Below, piece after piece: positions 29,261-39,264 of a stretch of 64,000 nt of DNA (the first letter of the stretch is position 1; each line of letters starts with the position of its first letter). Source of the stretch: Pseudomonas sp. MMS21 TM103 (lineage in GTDB: Bacteria; Pseudomonadota; Gammaproteobacteria; Pseudomonadales; Pseudomonadaceae); the NCBI RefSeq assembly GCF_022132145.1, contig NZ_JAJISP010000002.1:62001-126000 (forward strand). The letters are read 5' to 3'. The notes below the pieces were generated by a model. That model saw only the letters and a program-made list of their open reading frames with translations. It was not told where the DNA came from and made no database searches. A program made the translations under genes and the position numbers.

Positions 29261-29282
29261 TTTCAACATGTAACAGACCAAC

Positions 29283-30563
29283 TCAGGCGTCAGGAGCCGC
29301 CTTGGCAGCAGGCTCGCTGTTCTCGTAAATCAACAGGGGCTTGGATGTTCCATCGACAACACTTTCGTCGACAACCACCTTGCTGACTTCCGACTGCGAA
29401 GGAATCTCGTACATGGTATCGAGCAGAATCCCCTCAAGGATCGAGCGCAAACCACGGGCACCGGTCTTACGCTCCAAAGCCTTGCGCGCAACGGATAGCA
29501 GCGCGTCAGGACGGAACTCCAGATCAACACCTTCCATCTCGAAAAGCTTGGCATATTGCTTGGTCAGGGCATTCTTCGGCTCGGTCAGAATCTGCATAAG
29601 TGCAGCCTCATCCAACTCGTCGAGGGTTGCAATGACCGGCAAGCGACCGACAAATTCTGGAATCAAACCAAACTTGACCAGATCGTCCGGCTCGACAGCA
29701 CGCAGCGACTCACCAATCTTCTTACCCAGATCCTTGCTGCGAACCTCGGCATTGAAGCCGATCCCACCCCGAGTCGAACGACCCTGGATGACTTTTTCCA
29801 GGCCAGAGAACGCACCGCCGCAGATAAACAGGATATTGCGCGTATCAACCTGCAGGAACTCCTGCTGTGGATGCTTGCGCCCGCCCTGCGGAGGTACCGA
29901 GGCCACAGTACCCTCGATCAGTTTCAACAAGGCTTGCTGCACACCCTCGCCCGAAACATCGCGGGTAATCGACGGGTTATCAGACTTGCGCGAAATTTTG
30001 TCGATTTCGTCGATATAGACAATGCCCATCTGGGCCTTTTCCACATCGTAATCGCACTTCTGCAGCAGCTTCTGGATGATGTTCTCGACATCCTCCCCTA
30101 CATAACCAGCTTCGGTCAGCGTGGTGGCGTCAGCGATGGTGAACGGAACATTAAGCAAGCGCGCCAGTGTTTCAGCCAGCAGGGTTTTACCCGAACCGGT
30201 TGGACCAATCAGCAGGATATTGCTCTTGCCCAGCTCGACATCGTCCTTCTTTTCGCGCTGATTAAGCCGCTTGTAGTGGTTATAAACGGCCACTGCCAGG
30301 ATTTTCTTCGCCCGCTCCTGACCAATCACATACTGATCGAGGATGGCGCTGATTTCCTTTGGCGCAGGCAGCTTGTGCGCGCTGCTTTCGGCCTGGGCTT
30401 CCTGCACCTCCTCTCGGATGATGTCATTGCACAGGTCGACGCACTCGTCGCAGATAAAGACCGAGGGGCCGGCAATCAATTTACGCACTTCATGCTGGCT
30501 TTTGCCGCAGAAGGAGCAATAAAGCAGCTTGCCGTTGTCCTCGCCATTGCGGGTGTCAGTCAT
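29283..30563 (-). CDS. clpX: ClpXP protease ATP-binding subunit ClpX
   Basis: A 426-residue AAA+ unfoldase. The N-terminal zinc-binding domain has CSFCGKS and [10 protein letters not shown] (cysteines at about 16, 19, 38 and 41). The Walker A is GPTGSGKT, the pore loop EAGYVGED, Walker [11 protein letters not shown], and the ClpP-docking loop [10 protein letters not shown]. It hands substrates to ClpP. The start [12 protein letters not shown] is standard. It follows clpP on the same strand by 108 bases. Confidence 0.98.
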   Translation of the reverse strand: MTDTRNGEDNGKLLYCSFCGKSQHEVRKLIAGPSVFICDECVDLCNDIIREEVQEAQAESSAHKLPAPKEISAILDQYVIGQERAKKILAVAVYNHYKRLNQREKKDDVELGKSNILLIGPTGSGKTLLAETLARLLNVPFTIADATTLTEAGYVGEDVENIIQKLLQKCDYDVEKAQMGIVYIDEIDKISRKSDNPSITRDVSGEGVQQALLKLIEGTVASVPPQGGRKHPQQEFLQVDTRNILFICGGAFSGLEKVIQGRSTRGGIGFNAEVRSKDLGKKIGESLRAVEPDDLVKFGLIPEFVGRLPVIATLDELDEAALMQILTEPKNALTKQYAKLFEMEGVDLEFRPDALLSVARKALERKTGARGLRSILEGILLDTMYEIPSQSEVSKVVVDESVVDGTSKPLLIYENSEPAAKAAPDA

Positions 30564-30671
30564 TCGATCAATCCAATACGGTAGGCTTGAAAAACAAGAT
30601 GGAGGCAAATGCGAGCATTTTCAAGCCCGCAATGCGACCGACTGCATGCCGGCCGCGCACGATCACCTTAA

Positions 30672-31313
30672 CTAGCTCGAAGCCAGGCGCTTATCGAGAA
30701 CTTTGTCGATGAGGCCATAAGCAACCGCTGTCTCACCACTCATAAAGTTGTCGCGATCGGTATCACGCGCAATCACGTCCAGCGGCTGACCGGTATGACT
30801 AGCCAGCACGTTATTCAAGCGATCACGAATGGTCAGGATTTCGCGGGCATGAATCTCGATATCCGATGCCTGCCCCTGAAAACCACCCAACGGCTGATGA
30901 ATCATCATCCGCGAGTGCGGCAGACAAAAACGCTTGCCCGCAGCACCAGCAGTCAGCAGCAGAGCACCCATACTGCATGCCTGGCCGATACAGATAGTCG
31001 ACACGTCTGGGCGAATGAACTGCATGGTGTCGTAGATCGACATGCCTGCAGTCACCGAGCCACCCGGCGAGTTGATATACAGGTGGATGTCCTTGTCCGG
31101 GTTTTCCGCTTCGAGGAACAGCAGTTGCGCGGCTACCAGATTGGCCATGTAGTCTTCGACCGGGCCGATCAGGAAGATCACGCGCTCCTTGAGCAGGCGT
31201 GAGTAGATGTCATAGGCGCGCTCACCGCGGGCCGTTTGCTCGATAACCATGGGCACCAAGCCGCCAGCGGCCTGGATGTCTGGCATTTGTTGCATAAAAG
31301 GATTGCGGGACAT
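30672..31313 (-). CDS. clpP: ATP-dependent Clp protease proteolytic subunit
   Basis: A 213-residue serine protease forming the tetradecameric barrel. The catalytic serine is in [10 protein letters not shown] (S114) and the histidine in [14 protein letters not shown] (H139). The aspartate follows in [12 protein letters not shown]. The short N-terminal propeptide ([18 protein letters not shown]) is the usual Pseudomonas form. It lies downstream of tig, separated by a strong hairpin. Confidence 0.98.
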   Translation of the reverse strand: MSRNPFMQQMPDIQAAGGLVPMVIEQTARGERAYDIYSRLLKERVIFLIGPVEDYMANLVAAQLLFLEAENPDKDIHLYINSPGGSVTAGMSIYDTMQFIRPDVSTICIGQACSMGALLLTAGAAGKRFCLPHSRMMIHQPLGGFQGQASDIEIHAREILTIRDRLNNVLASHTGQPLDVIARDTDRDNFMSGETAVAYGLIDKVLDKRLASS

Positions 31314-31353
31314 TTCTTGCACTCGCTCCCTAAACAGTCATGTATCAAATACG

Positions 31354-31381
31354 CATAAGCCAGCACGGTGGCTGGCTTATG
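31354..31381 (-). terminator. Perfect hairpin between tig and clpP
   Basis: CATAAGCCAGC pairs with GCTGGCTTATG around a 6-base loop, an 11-bp perfect stem 24 bases past the tig stop. The following minus-strand sequence (CGTATTTG) has only a weak T tract, so it may be a leaky terminator or an RNA-processing/stability element. Confidence 0.65.
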
Positions 31382-31405
31382 GTGTGCTCGAACGAGATAA
31401 AGAAA

Positions 31406-32716
31406 TCAGGCGGCTTGCGGAGCTTCCACCGGCTTGACAGCTTCTTCGTAGGAGACCGATTTATCGGTCACATTAGCCTTCTGCAAAACAGTATCTACAA
31501 CTTGCTCTTCCAGCACAACCGAACGGACTTCGTTCATTTGCTGGTCGTTTTTGTAGTACCAGGCCACGACCTGCTCAGGCTCTTGGTAGGCCGAGGCCAT
31601 TTCCTGGATCATCTCGCGCACACGAGCATCGTCAGGCTTGAGCTCGAACTGCTTGACCACTTCGGCAACGATCAGACCCAGCACCACGCGACGCTTGGCT
31701 TGTTCCTCGAACATATCCGCCGGCAGTTGCTCGGGCTTGATATTGCCACCGAACTGCTGCACCGCCTGCACGCGCAGACGATTGATCTCATTGCCGATCA
31801 GGGACTTCGGCACTTCGATCGGATTGGCAGCCAGCAGACCGTCCATCACCTGGTTCTTCACCTTGGACTTGATGGCCTGACGCAGCTCGCGCTCCATGTT
31901 CTTGCGCACTTCAGCGCGGAAACCTTCCAGACCGCCTTCCTTGACGCCGAACTGGGCAAAGAATTCGTCGTTGAGCTCAGGCAGCAGGGGGGCGGAAACA
32001 CTGTTCACGGTAACAGTGAACTCAGCAGTCTTGCCGGCCAGATCCAGGTTCTGGTAGTCATCCGGGAATACCGGGTTGATTACCCGGACATCGCCGGCTT
32101 TGGCACCAACCAGTGCATCTTCAAAGCCAGGGATCATGCGGCCGGAGCCCAGAACCAGCTGAGAACCGGTGGCAGAACCACCCGCGAATGCTTCGCCGTC
32201 GATCTTGCCAGCGAAATCGATATTCAGCTGGTCGCCATTCTCGGCAGCACGCTCAACCACTTCAAAGCGGGTGTTCTGCTTGCGCAGAATTTCCAGCATG
32301 TTGTCCAGATCGGCATCAGCCACATCGGCCTGAAGACGCTCGATAGCGATGGTCTCGAGACCAGCTACCTCGAATTCCGGAAAGACTTCGAAAGTCGCGA
32401 CGTACTCAAGGTCCTTGCCCTTCTCGAAGGTTTTCGGCTCGACGGCCGGAGAGCCTGCCGGGTTGAGCTTCTGCTCGACCACGGCTTCGTAGAAGGTGGC
32501 CTGGATCAGGTCGCCCAGGGCTTCCTGACGAGCGGCGTCTTCATAGCGCTGGCGAATCACGCTCATCGGCACCTTGCCAGGACGGAAGCCAGCAACTTTA
32601 GCCTTGCGGGCAGTCTGTTGCAGACGCTTGTTGACTTCAGTCTCGATGCGCTCGACGGGCACGCCGACGGTCATGCGACGCTCAAGAACAGAAGTGCTTT
32701 CAACAGAAACTTGCAT
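31406..32716 (-). CDS. tig: Trigger factor (ribosome-associated chaperone)
   Basis: A 436-residue chaperone that shields nascent chains at the ribosome exit. The ribosome-binding signature GFRPGKVP is at 43-50. A central FKBP-like PPIase domain lies at about 150-245 ([19 protein letters not shown]) and a C-terminal helical chaperone domain follows. The start MQVSVEST is the normal one. It heads the tig-clpP-clpX-lon series and follows a tRNA cluster. Confidence 0.97.
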   Translation of the reverse strand: MQVSVESTSVLERRMTVGVPVERIETEVNKRLQQTARKAKVAGFRPGKVPMSVIRQRYEDAARQEALGDLIQATFYEAVVEQKLNPAGSPAVEPKTFEKGKDLEYVATFEVFPEFEVAGLETIAIERLQADVADADLDNMLEILRKQNTRFEVVERAAENGDQLNIDFAGKIDGEAFAGGSATGSQLVLGSGRMIPGFEDALVGAKAGDVRVINPVFPDDYQNLDLAGKTAEFTVTVNSVSAPLLPELNDEFFAQFGVKEGGLEGFRAEVRKNMERELRQAIKSKVKNQVMDGLLAANPIEVPKSLIGNEINRLRVQAVQQFGGNIKPEQLPADMFEEQAKRRVVLGLIVAEVVKQFELKPDDARVREMIQEMASAYQEPEQVVAWYYKNDQQMNEVRSVVLEEQVVDTVLQKANVTDKSVSYEEAVKPVEAPQAA

Positions 32717-32843
32717 GGGTATTCCTCGTTGCACAGACATAGGCCGGCCGTTTACCGGCCCCGAATCAAGGGCATGCATTCTAGAGGGTCAATTTGCAGA
32801 AGTCACCCTAGATGCTAGCGGCAAACGGGAGGGAGCTAAAAGA

Positions 32844-32928
32844 TGGTGCGGACGGAGAGACTCGAACTCTCACACCTTGCGGCGCTGGAACCTAAATCCA
32901 GTGTGTCTACCAATTCCACCACGTCCGC
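32844..32928 (-). tRNA. tRNA-Leu (TAG)
   Basis: An 85-base class II tRNA with acceptor GCGGACG/CGTCCGC, discriminator A and encoded CCA. The anticodon stem CTGGA/TCCAG has loop TTTAGGT (anticodon TAG), there is a long variable arm (CGCCGCAAGGTG), and the T loop is GTTCGAGTC. Confidence 0.96.
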
Positions 32929-32951
32929 GTGGTAAGGCCTTCAAACAAAAA

Positions 32952-32972
32952 CGCCAGGCTTTTGGCCTGGCG
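32952..32972 (-). terminator. Hairpin between tRNA-His and tRNA-Leu
   Basis: CGCCAGGC pairs with GCCTGGCG around a 5-base loop and is followed on the minus strand by TTTTTG. It is either an intrinsic terminator after tRNA-His or a processing signal within the tRNA transcript. Confidence 0.65.
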
Positions 32973-32982
32973 CCTTTAAATA

Positions 32983-33058
32983 TGGGGTGGACGATGGGGA
33001 TCGAACCCACGACAACAGGAGTCACAATCCTGCGCTCTACCAACTGAGCTACGCCCAC
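32983..33058 (-). tRNA. tRNA-His (GTG)
   Basis: A 76-base cloverleaf with acceptor GTGGGCG/CGTCCAC, discriminator C and encoded CCA. The anticodon stem CAGGA/TCCTG has loop TTGTGAC (anticodon GTG). A genomic G precedes the 5' end, as required for the extra G-1 of tRNA-His. Confidence 0.96.
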
Positions 33059-33091
33059 CATATTGCATTTACTTGCGCCAAAGCTGCCAAA

Positions 33092-33168
33092 TGGCACGCC
33101 CGGCAGGACTCGAACCTGCGACCATCCGCTTAGAAGGCGGATGCTCTATCCAGCTGAGCTACGGGCGC
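33092..33168 (-). tRNA. tRNA-Arg (TCT)
   Basis: A 77-base cloverleaf with acceptor GCGCCCG/CGGGCGT, discriminator G and encoded CCA. The anticodon stem TCCGC/GCGGA has loop CTTCTAA (anticodon TCT). It is first of the three tRNAs on the minus strand ahead of tig. Confidence 0.96.
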
Positions 33169-33438
33169 CTATCCATCTGCAAGAGCAGACTTAAAGCTTT
33201 CGGCTGCAGCAGAAGCCTTGCGACCTTTGCGTTTGCCGTCTTACCCAGCGACTGGCTGTGCTCGACAAGCGGGGCGAATGTTATAGAGGCGCCGGTAACA
33301 CGTCAACAGGGAAAGCTAAAAAAATTCAGTTATATAAAGGAGTTACGCGAAAACCCTCGCACGCGCCTTTGCCCTGGGGTTTCGTCATGCGAGAATGCGC
33401 CTCCTTTTTCAATCCTTTCCAATGGTTAACCAAGCGCA

Positions 33439-34293
33439 ATGACCGCACAACTGATCGATGGCAAAGCGATCGCCGCCAGCCTCCGCCAGCAGATCGCCAA
33501 ACGCGTCGCCGAAAGGCGTCAGCAAGGCCTGCGAGCACCAGGCCTCGCGGTGATTCTGGTTGGCAGCGATCCTGCCTCTCAGGTCTACGTTTCGCACAAG
33601 CGCAAAGACTGCGAAGAAGTCGGCTTCGTTTCCCAGGCCTATGACCTTCCCGCCAGCACCAGCCAAAGTGAGCTTCTGGCGCTGATTGAACGGCTGAACG
33701 ATGACCCGAGCATTGACGGCATCCTCGTGCAGCTGCCGCTGCCGGAAAGCCTGGATGCATCCTTATTGCTCGAGCACATCCGCCCGGACAAGGATGTCGA
33801 CGGCTTCCATCCTTACAACATTGGCCGCCTGGCCCAGCGTATGCCGCTGCTGCGGCCCTGCACACCCAAAGGCATCATGACCCTGCTGCACAGCACCGGC
33901 GTGGATCTGTATGGCCTGCACGCCGTGGTGGTCGGGGCATCCAATATCGTCGGCCGGCCGATGGCCATGGAGCTGCTGCTGGCCGGTTGCACCGTCACCA
34001 TCACCCATCGCTTCACCAAGGACTTGGCCAGCCATGTGGCACAAGCCGACATCCTGGTGGTGGCGGCCGGCAAACCTGGCCTGGTCAAGGGCGAGTGGGT
34101 CAAGCAAGGCGCCATCGTCATCGATGTCGGGATCAACCGCCAGGCGGACGGAAAATTGATCGGCGACGTGGAGTATGATGCCGCCCTGCCTCGCGCCGGC
34201 TGGATCACCCCGGTACCGGGCGGAGTTGGCCCCATGACCCGCGCCGGCCTGCTGGAAAACACCCTGCATGCGGCCGAACACCTGCACAAATAG
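33439..34293 (+). CDS. folD: Bifunctional methylenetetrahydrofolate dehydrogenase/cyclohydrolase
   Basis: A 284-residue enzyme interconverting 5,10-methylene-, methenyl- and 10-formyl-tetrahydrofolate. The substrate site motif [14 protein letters not shown] contains the catalytic lysine. [10 protein letters not shown] and the NADP-site sequence [18 protein letters not shown] are present, as is the C-terminal [19 protein letters not shown]. It is divergent from the tRNA cluster and ends at a bidirectional terminator. Confidence 0.97.
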   Translation: MTAQLIDGKAIAASLRQQIAKRVAERRQQGLRAPGLAVILVGSDPASQVYVSHKRKDCEEVGFVSQAYDLPASTSQSELLALIERLNDDPSIDGILVQLPLPESLDASLLLEHIRPDKDVDGFHPYNIGRLAQRMPLLRPCTPKGIMTLLHSTGVDLYGLHAVVVGASNIVGRPMAMELLLAGCTVTITHRFTKDLASHVAQADILVVAAGKPGLVKGEWVKQGAIVIDVGINRQADGKLIGDVEYDAALPRAGWITPVPGGVGPMTRAGLLENTLHAAEHLHK

Positions 34294-34310
34294 CGTGTTC
34301 GACGGTCATG

Positions 34311-34338
34311 AAAAACGGCACCCGAAGGTGCCGTTTTT
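34311..34338. terminator. Bidirectional terminator between folD and the glpV-like gene
   Basis: AAAAACGGCACC pairs with GGTGCCGTTTTT around a 4-base loop, with A and T runs on opposite sides. It serves both convergent transcripts. Confidence 0.93.
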
Positions 34339-34354
34339 TATGACCTGTTAACTA

Positions 34355-36097
34355 TCAATCACGCGCCTGCTCCCAGGACTTGAGCAGTTCGTTGTAATTG
34401 ATGGTTTCACCCTTGGGCTTCTCGTTCGCCAGTTTCGGCTTGGGGGCGCCCGGCTGATCCAACCAGTACTGCGGATCTTTCGCCTCGTTCAGCTTAGGCC
34501 CGCATTCACCCAGCACGCCAGCGCGCTCCAGACGACCGAGCATGGTGTCCTGGGCTGCCGCCAGACCATCCAGCGCTTCTTGCGGCGACTTATCGCCACT
34601 GGCCGCTTCGGCGATGAACTGCCACCACAGCTGCGCCAATCGCGGATAATCCGGTACGTTGGTACCGGTCGGTGTCCACTGCACCCGTGCCGGGCTGCGA
34701 TAGAACTCGACCAAACCGCCCAACTTCGGCGCGATATCGGTCATCGCCTGCGAGTTGATATCCGACTCGCGGATCGGCGTCAGACCAACCAGAGTCTTCT
34801 TCAGCGACACGGTTTTCGAGGTGACAAACTGGGCATACAGCCAAGCCGCCAGGCGCTGTTTGTCCGGGGTGGACTTGAGGAAGGTCCAGGAACCGGCATC
34901 CTGATAACCCAGCTTCATGCCCTCTTCCCAGTAAGGACCTTTCGGTGATGGCGCCATGCGCCACTTCGGCGTGCCATCTTCGTTGACCACCGGCAGACCG
35001 GCCTTGGTCATATCGGAGGTAAAGGCGGTGTACCAGAATATCTGCTGAGCGATGGCGCCCTGAGCGGGCACAGGGCCAGCCTCGGAGAAGGTCATGCCCT
35101 GAGCTTCCGGCGGCGCGTATTGGCGCATCCAGTCGACGTACTTGGTGGTCGCATAGACCGCCGCAGGGCCATTGGTAGCACCACCGCGCGCGACACTGGA
35201 ACCGACCGGGCGGCAACCGTCTACCCGGATGCCCCATTCGTCCACCGGCAGGCCGTTAGGCAGCCCCTTGTCGCCGCCACCGGCCATGGAGAACCAGGCA
35301 TCGGTGAAGCGCCAGCCCAGGGAGGGGTCTTTCTTGCCGTAATCCATGTGCCCGTAGACGCGTTGGCCGTCGATTTCCTTGACCTTCTCGGAAAAGAACT
35401 CGGCGATGTCTTCATAGGCCGACCAATTGACCGGCACACCCAGCTCGTATCCGTAGATCTCTTTGAACTTGGCCTTGAGTTCAGGGCGCTCGAACCAGTC
35501 GGCGCGAAACCAATAGAGGTTGGCGAACTGTTGATCAGGCAGTTGATACAACTTGCCATCCGGCGCGGTGGTGAAGTCCAGGCCGATAAAGTCCGGCAGG
35601 TCCAGGGTCGGTGAGGTGAAGTCCTTGCCATCGCCGGCCATCATGTCGGTCAGCGGCACGGCCTTGCCGTAGCGGAAGTGCGTACCGATCAGATCCGAGT
35701 CGTTGATATAGCCGTCGTAGATGTTCTTGTCCGACTGCATCTGGGTTTGCAGTTTCTCGACCACATCGCCCTCTTGCATCAGGTCGTGCTTGAGCTTGAT
35801 CCCGGTGATTTCACTAAAGGCCTTGGCCAGCACCTTGGACTCGTACTCGTGGGTGGCGATCGTCTCCGAGGCAACGCTGATCTCCATGCCGCGGAACGGC
35901 TCCGCCGCCTTGATGAACCATTTCAGCTCTTCGAGCTGTTGCTGCGCGGTCAACGTAGAGGGACTGAACTCATCGGCAATCCATTTTTTTGCCGCTTCCT
36001 CATAAGCATCCGCCCAAGCTGCGCCGCTTAATCCGGACAACGTCAGCAAGGCAGCCAGCGCCATGCTATGTCGAGTTTTGTTGTTATTGTCGAACAT
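34355..36097 (-). CDS. glpV: ABC transporter substrate-binding protein, GlpV-like (probably glycerol)
   Basis: A 580-residue periplasmic binding protein with a signal peptide (MALAALLTLSGLSGAAWA, cleavage at about 30). It is larger than typical SBP family 1 proteins and matches the GlpV type, with ETIATHEYESKVLAKAFSEITGI near the N-terminus of the mature protein. It is the last gene of a six-gene set ordered ATPase-ATPase-permease-permease-DUF2160-SBP, the same order as the rhizobial glpSTPQUV glycerol transporter. Substrate is therefore inferred as glycerol or a related polyol. Confidence 0.85.
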   Translation of the reverse strand: MFDNNNKTRHSMALAALLTLSGLSGAAWADAYEEAAKKWIADEFSPSTLTAQQQLEELKWFIKAAEPFRGMEISVASETIATHEYESKVLAKAFSEITGIKLKHDLMQEGDVVEKLQTQMQSDKNIYDGYINDSDLIGTHFRYGKAVPLTDMMAGDGKDFTSPTLDLPDFIGLDFTTAPDGKLYQLPDQQFANLYWFRADWFERPELKAKFKEIYGYELGVPVNWSAYEDIAEFFSEKVKEIDGQRVYGHMDYGKKDPSLGWRFTDAWFSMAGGGDKGLPNGLPVDEWGIRVDGCRPVGSSVARGGATNGPAAVYATTKYVDWMRQYAPPEAQGMTFSEAGPVPAQGAIAQQIFWYTAFTSDMTKAGLPVVNEDGTPKWRMAPSPKGPYWEEGMKLGYQDAGSWTFLKSTPDKQRLAAWLYAQFVTSKTVSLKKTLVGLTPIRESDINSQAMTDIAPKLGGLVEFYRSPARVQWTPTGTNVPDYPRLAQLWWQFIAEAASGDKSPQEALDGLAAAQDTMLGRLERAGVLGECGPKLNEAKDPQYWLDQPGAPKPKLANEKPKGETINYNELLKSWEQARD

Positions 36098-36182
36098 AGA
36101 GAGACCTCCATCTCAGGGTTTTGGGCGAGGTAAGTTGGTTGCAGATCGCGACCCCAACGGTCGCGACCGGTGACAACCCGGC

Positions 36183-36455
36183 TTAGCCCCAACGCATCAC
36201 TGCAAACAGCCAGAACAAGGACAGCACCGAGGCTATCCACACACTCCAATCGGTCGTACCCACCACCAGCAAATGCAGGTAGGCGCTTCCCAGCAGACCG
36301 ATAAACAACCGATCACCACGGGTGGTGCTGATCGGCAAGAAGCCTTTGCGCTCGATACAGGGAGAGCGCAGTTCCCACACCGTCATGCCCGCCAGAATCG
36401 CGGCGATAGTGCCGAAGAACAACGCGGTGGGCAGAGTCCAGGCCATCCAATCCAT
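36183..36455 (-). CDS. glpU: DUF2160 small membrane protein, GlpU-like
   Basis: A 90-residue membrane protein with about three hydrophobic segments: ALFFGTIAAILAGMTVW, FIGLLGSAYLHLLVVG and WIASVLSLFWLFAVM. DUF2160 proteins are found almost only inside this type of polyol ABC operon, between the second permease and the binding protein. Their role is unknown. It lies 12 bases after the glpQ-like gene. Confidence 0.85.
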   Translation of the reverse strand: MDWMAWTLPTALFFGTIAAILAGMTVWELRSPCIERKGFLPISTTRGDRLFIGLLGSAYLHLLVVGTTDWSVWIASVLSLFWLFAVMRWG

Positions 36456-36467
36456 AATCTTTACTCC

Positions 36468-37268
<801 letters not shown>

Positions 37269-37276
37269 GGTCGGCC

Positions 37277-38140
37277 TCAGCGCGTCTTGTCGTTATGGGT
37301 CATGGCGGTATAGAACAGCCAGGACACCAGCAGAATGATCAGGAAGTACACCAGCGAGAACGCCGCCGCCGGGCCCAGATCGAATTGGCCGATGGCCATC
37401 TGGGTCAGGGTCTGGCTGAGGAAGGTGGTGGCATTGCCCGGACCGCCCCCGGTAAGCACGAAGGGTTCGGTGTAGATCATGAAGCTGTCCATGAAACGCA
37501 GCATCACCGCGATCAGCAGCACGCTTTTCAACTTGGGCAGCTGGATATGCCGAAACACCGCCCAGGCCGAGGCGCGGTCGATGCGCGCCGCCTGGTAATA
37601 CACATCGGGGATAGCCCGCAGACCGGAATAACAGAGCAGCGCCACCAGCGAGGTCCAATGCCAGACATCCATGATCAGCACCGTGACCCAGGCGTCACTG
37701 GTGTTGGCGGCGTAGTTGTAGCTGATACCCAGGCTGTTCAGCGCCCAGCCCATCAGACCGATGTCGGCGCGGCCGAAGATCTGCCAGATGGTACCGACCA
37801 CGTTCCACGGGATCAGCAACGGAATCGCCATGACGATCAGCACCAGCGATGCCCAACGGCCCTTGGTCGGCATGGTCAGGGCGATGGCAATGCCCAGAGG
37901 AATTTCAATCAGCAGCACACAGCCTGAATAGATGAACTGACGCAGCAGCGAGTCATGCAGGCGCGTGTCCTGCAGCACCTGCCTGTACCAATCGACCCCG
38001 ACGAAATAGCGCGTCGAATGGTCGAAGATGTCCTGCACCGAGTAGTTGACCACTGTCATCATCGGCACGATGGCGCTGAACGCCACCAGCAGAAATACCG
38101 GCAATACCAGCCACCAGGCCTTGTTGTTATATACTTTCAT
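37277..38140 (-). CDS. glpP: ABC transporter permease, GlpP-like (MalF family)
   Basis: A 287-residue permease with six predicted helices. The coupling helix is in LRAIPDVYYQAARIDRASAWAVFRHIQLPKL. The start ATG at 38140 overlaps the stop of the preceding ATPase gene (ATGA), so the two are translationally coupled. It pairs with the GlpQ-like permease. Confidence 0.9.
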   Translation of the reverse strand: MKVYNNKAWWLVLPVFLLVAFSAIVPMMTVVNYSVQDIFDHSTRYFVGVDWYRQVLQDTRLHDSLLRQFIYSGCVLLIEIPLGIAIALTMPTKGRWASLVLIVMAIPLLIPWNVVGTIWQIFGRADIGLMGWALNSLGISYNYAANTSDAWVTVLIMDVWHWTSLVALLCYSGLRAIPDVYYQAARIDRASAWAVFRHIQLPKLKSVLLIAVMLRFMDSFMIYTEPFVLTGGGPGNATTFLSQTLTQMAIGQFDLGPAAAFSLVYFLIILLVSWLFYTAMTHNDKTR

Positions 38141-39264
38141 GGCTGCGCCTCCACTGATGGCGATCGAGCTGGCAGCTCTTGCACCAGGTATTCGTCGGCA
38201 TAGAGCATCAGCCACTGCGCGGGAAAGCTCAGGTAAACCTGCTGGTGCGGTACCGGCTGATCCTCCTGCAGGCGCACTTTGAGCAGCTGGCCGTCCAGGC
38301 GCAGGGTGAGGATTTTATAAGTGCCCAGATCTTCGAGATGCACCACCTCACCGCACAGCGCGTCTTCGTTGGGGCCTTCCCAGACATGGACGAACTCAGG
38401 GCGAATACCGACTTTCAGACTGCTCCAGTCCAGCTCGTCCAGCCGCTGATTCAGTGCCGGCGACAAGGGCAGCACGGTATCGGCGAAACGTACACCGCCC
38501 TCGCAGCGGCCGACCTCGATCAGGTTCATCCCCGGGCTGCCGATGAAGTAGCCGACAAAGGTGTGACTGGGCCGCTCGAACAGCTCGCGCGGAGTGCCGA
38601 ACTGGACGATCTGGCCGCCGTACATCACCGCGATCTTGTCGGCGAAGGTCGAGGCCTCCAACTGATCGTGGGTGACGTAGACCATGGTGATATTGAACTG
38701 CTCGTGGATCTGCTTGAGCTTGCGCCGCAGTTTCCACTTCAGGTGCGGGTCGATCACCGTCAGCGGCTCGTCGAAGAGAATCGCCGAGACGTCATCGCGC
38801 ACCAGGCCGCGGCCCATGGAGACCTTCTGCTTCTCGTCGGCAGTCAGGTTGCTCGCTCGCTTGTGCAACAGCGGATGCAGATCCAGCACTTCGGCGATTT
38901 CGTTGACCTTGGCCAGAATCCTGGCCTTGTTCATGCCCTGGTTACGCAGCGGGAAGGCCAGGTTGTCGAACACCGTCATGGTGTCGTAGACCACTGGAAA
39001 CTGGAAAACCTGGGCGATATTGCGCTGCTCGGGATGCAGGTGGTTGACCACCTTGCCGTCGAACTGCACCTCGCCGTGGGAGGGGCTGAGCAAGCCGGAA
39101 ATGATATTGAGCAGGGTCGACTTGCCGCAGCCGGACGGTCCGAGCAAGGCGTATGCACCGCCCTGCGCCCAGACATGGTTCATCTCGCGGATCGCGTAAT
39201 CCGCCGCGCCATTGGGCGCACGGCTGTAGCTGTGCGCCAGGTTGTGCAAGCGTATCTCGGCCAT
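38137..39264 (-). CDS. glpT: ABC transporter ATPase, GlpT-like, with degenerate signature motif
   Basis: A 375-residue MalK-type ATPase. The Walker A is GPSGCGKS, Walker B ILFDEPLTVIDP, and the switch histidine is present in YVTHDQLEAS. The ABC signature is not LSGGQ but reads NLTADEKQKVSMGRG. A C-terminal OB-fold (TOBE) domain follows from about residue 240. It overlaps the glpS-like stop by one base (TGATG) and the glpP-like start by four. The gene symbol follows the rhizobial glycerol transporter, not the E. coli glycerol-3-phosphate antiporter of the same name. Confidence 0.88.
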   Translation of the reverse strand: MAEIRLHNLAHSYSRAPNGAADYAIREMNHVWAQGGAYALLGPSGCGKSTLLNIISGLLSPSHGEVQFDGKVVNHLHPEQRNIAQVFQFPVVYDTMTVFDNLAFPLRNQGMNKARILAKVNEIAEVLDLHPLLHKRASNLTADEKQKVSMGRGLVRDDVSAILFDEPLTVIDPHLKWKLRRKLKQIHEQFNITMVYVTHDQLEASTFADKIAVMYGGQIVQFGTPRELFERPSHTFVGYFIGSPGMNLIEVGRCEGGVRFADTVLPLSPALNQRLDELDWSSLKVGIRPEFVHVWEGPNEDALCGEVVHLEDLGTYKILTLRLDGQLLKVRLQEDQPVPHQQVYLSFPAQWLMLYADEYLVQELPARSPSVEAQP

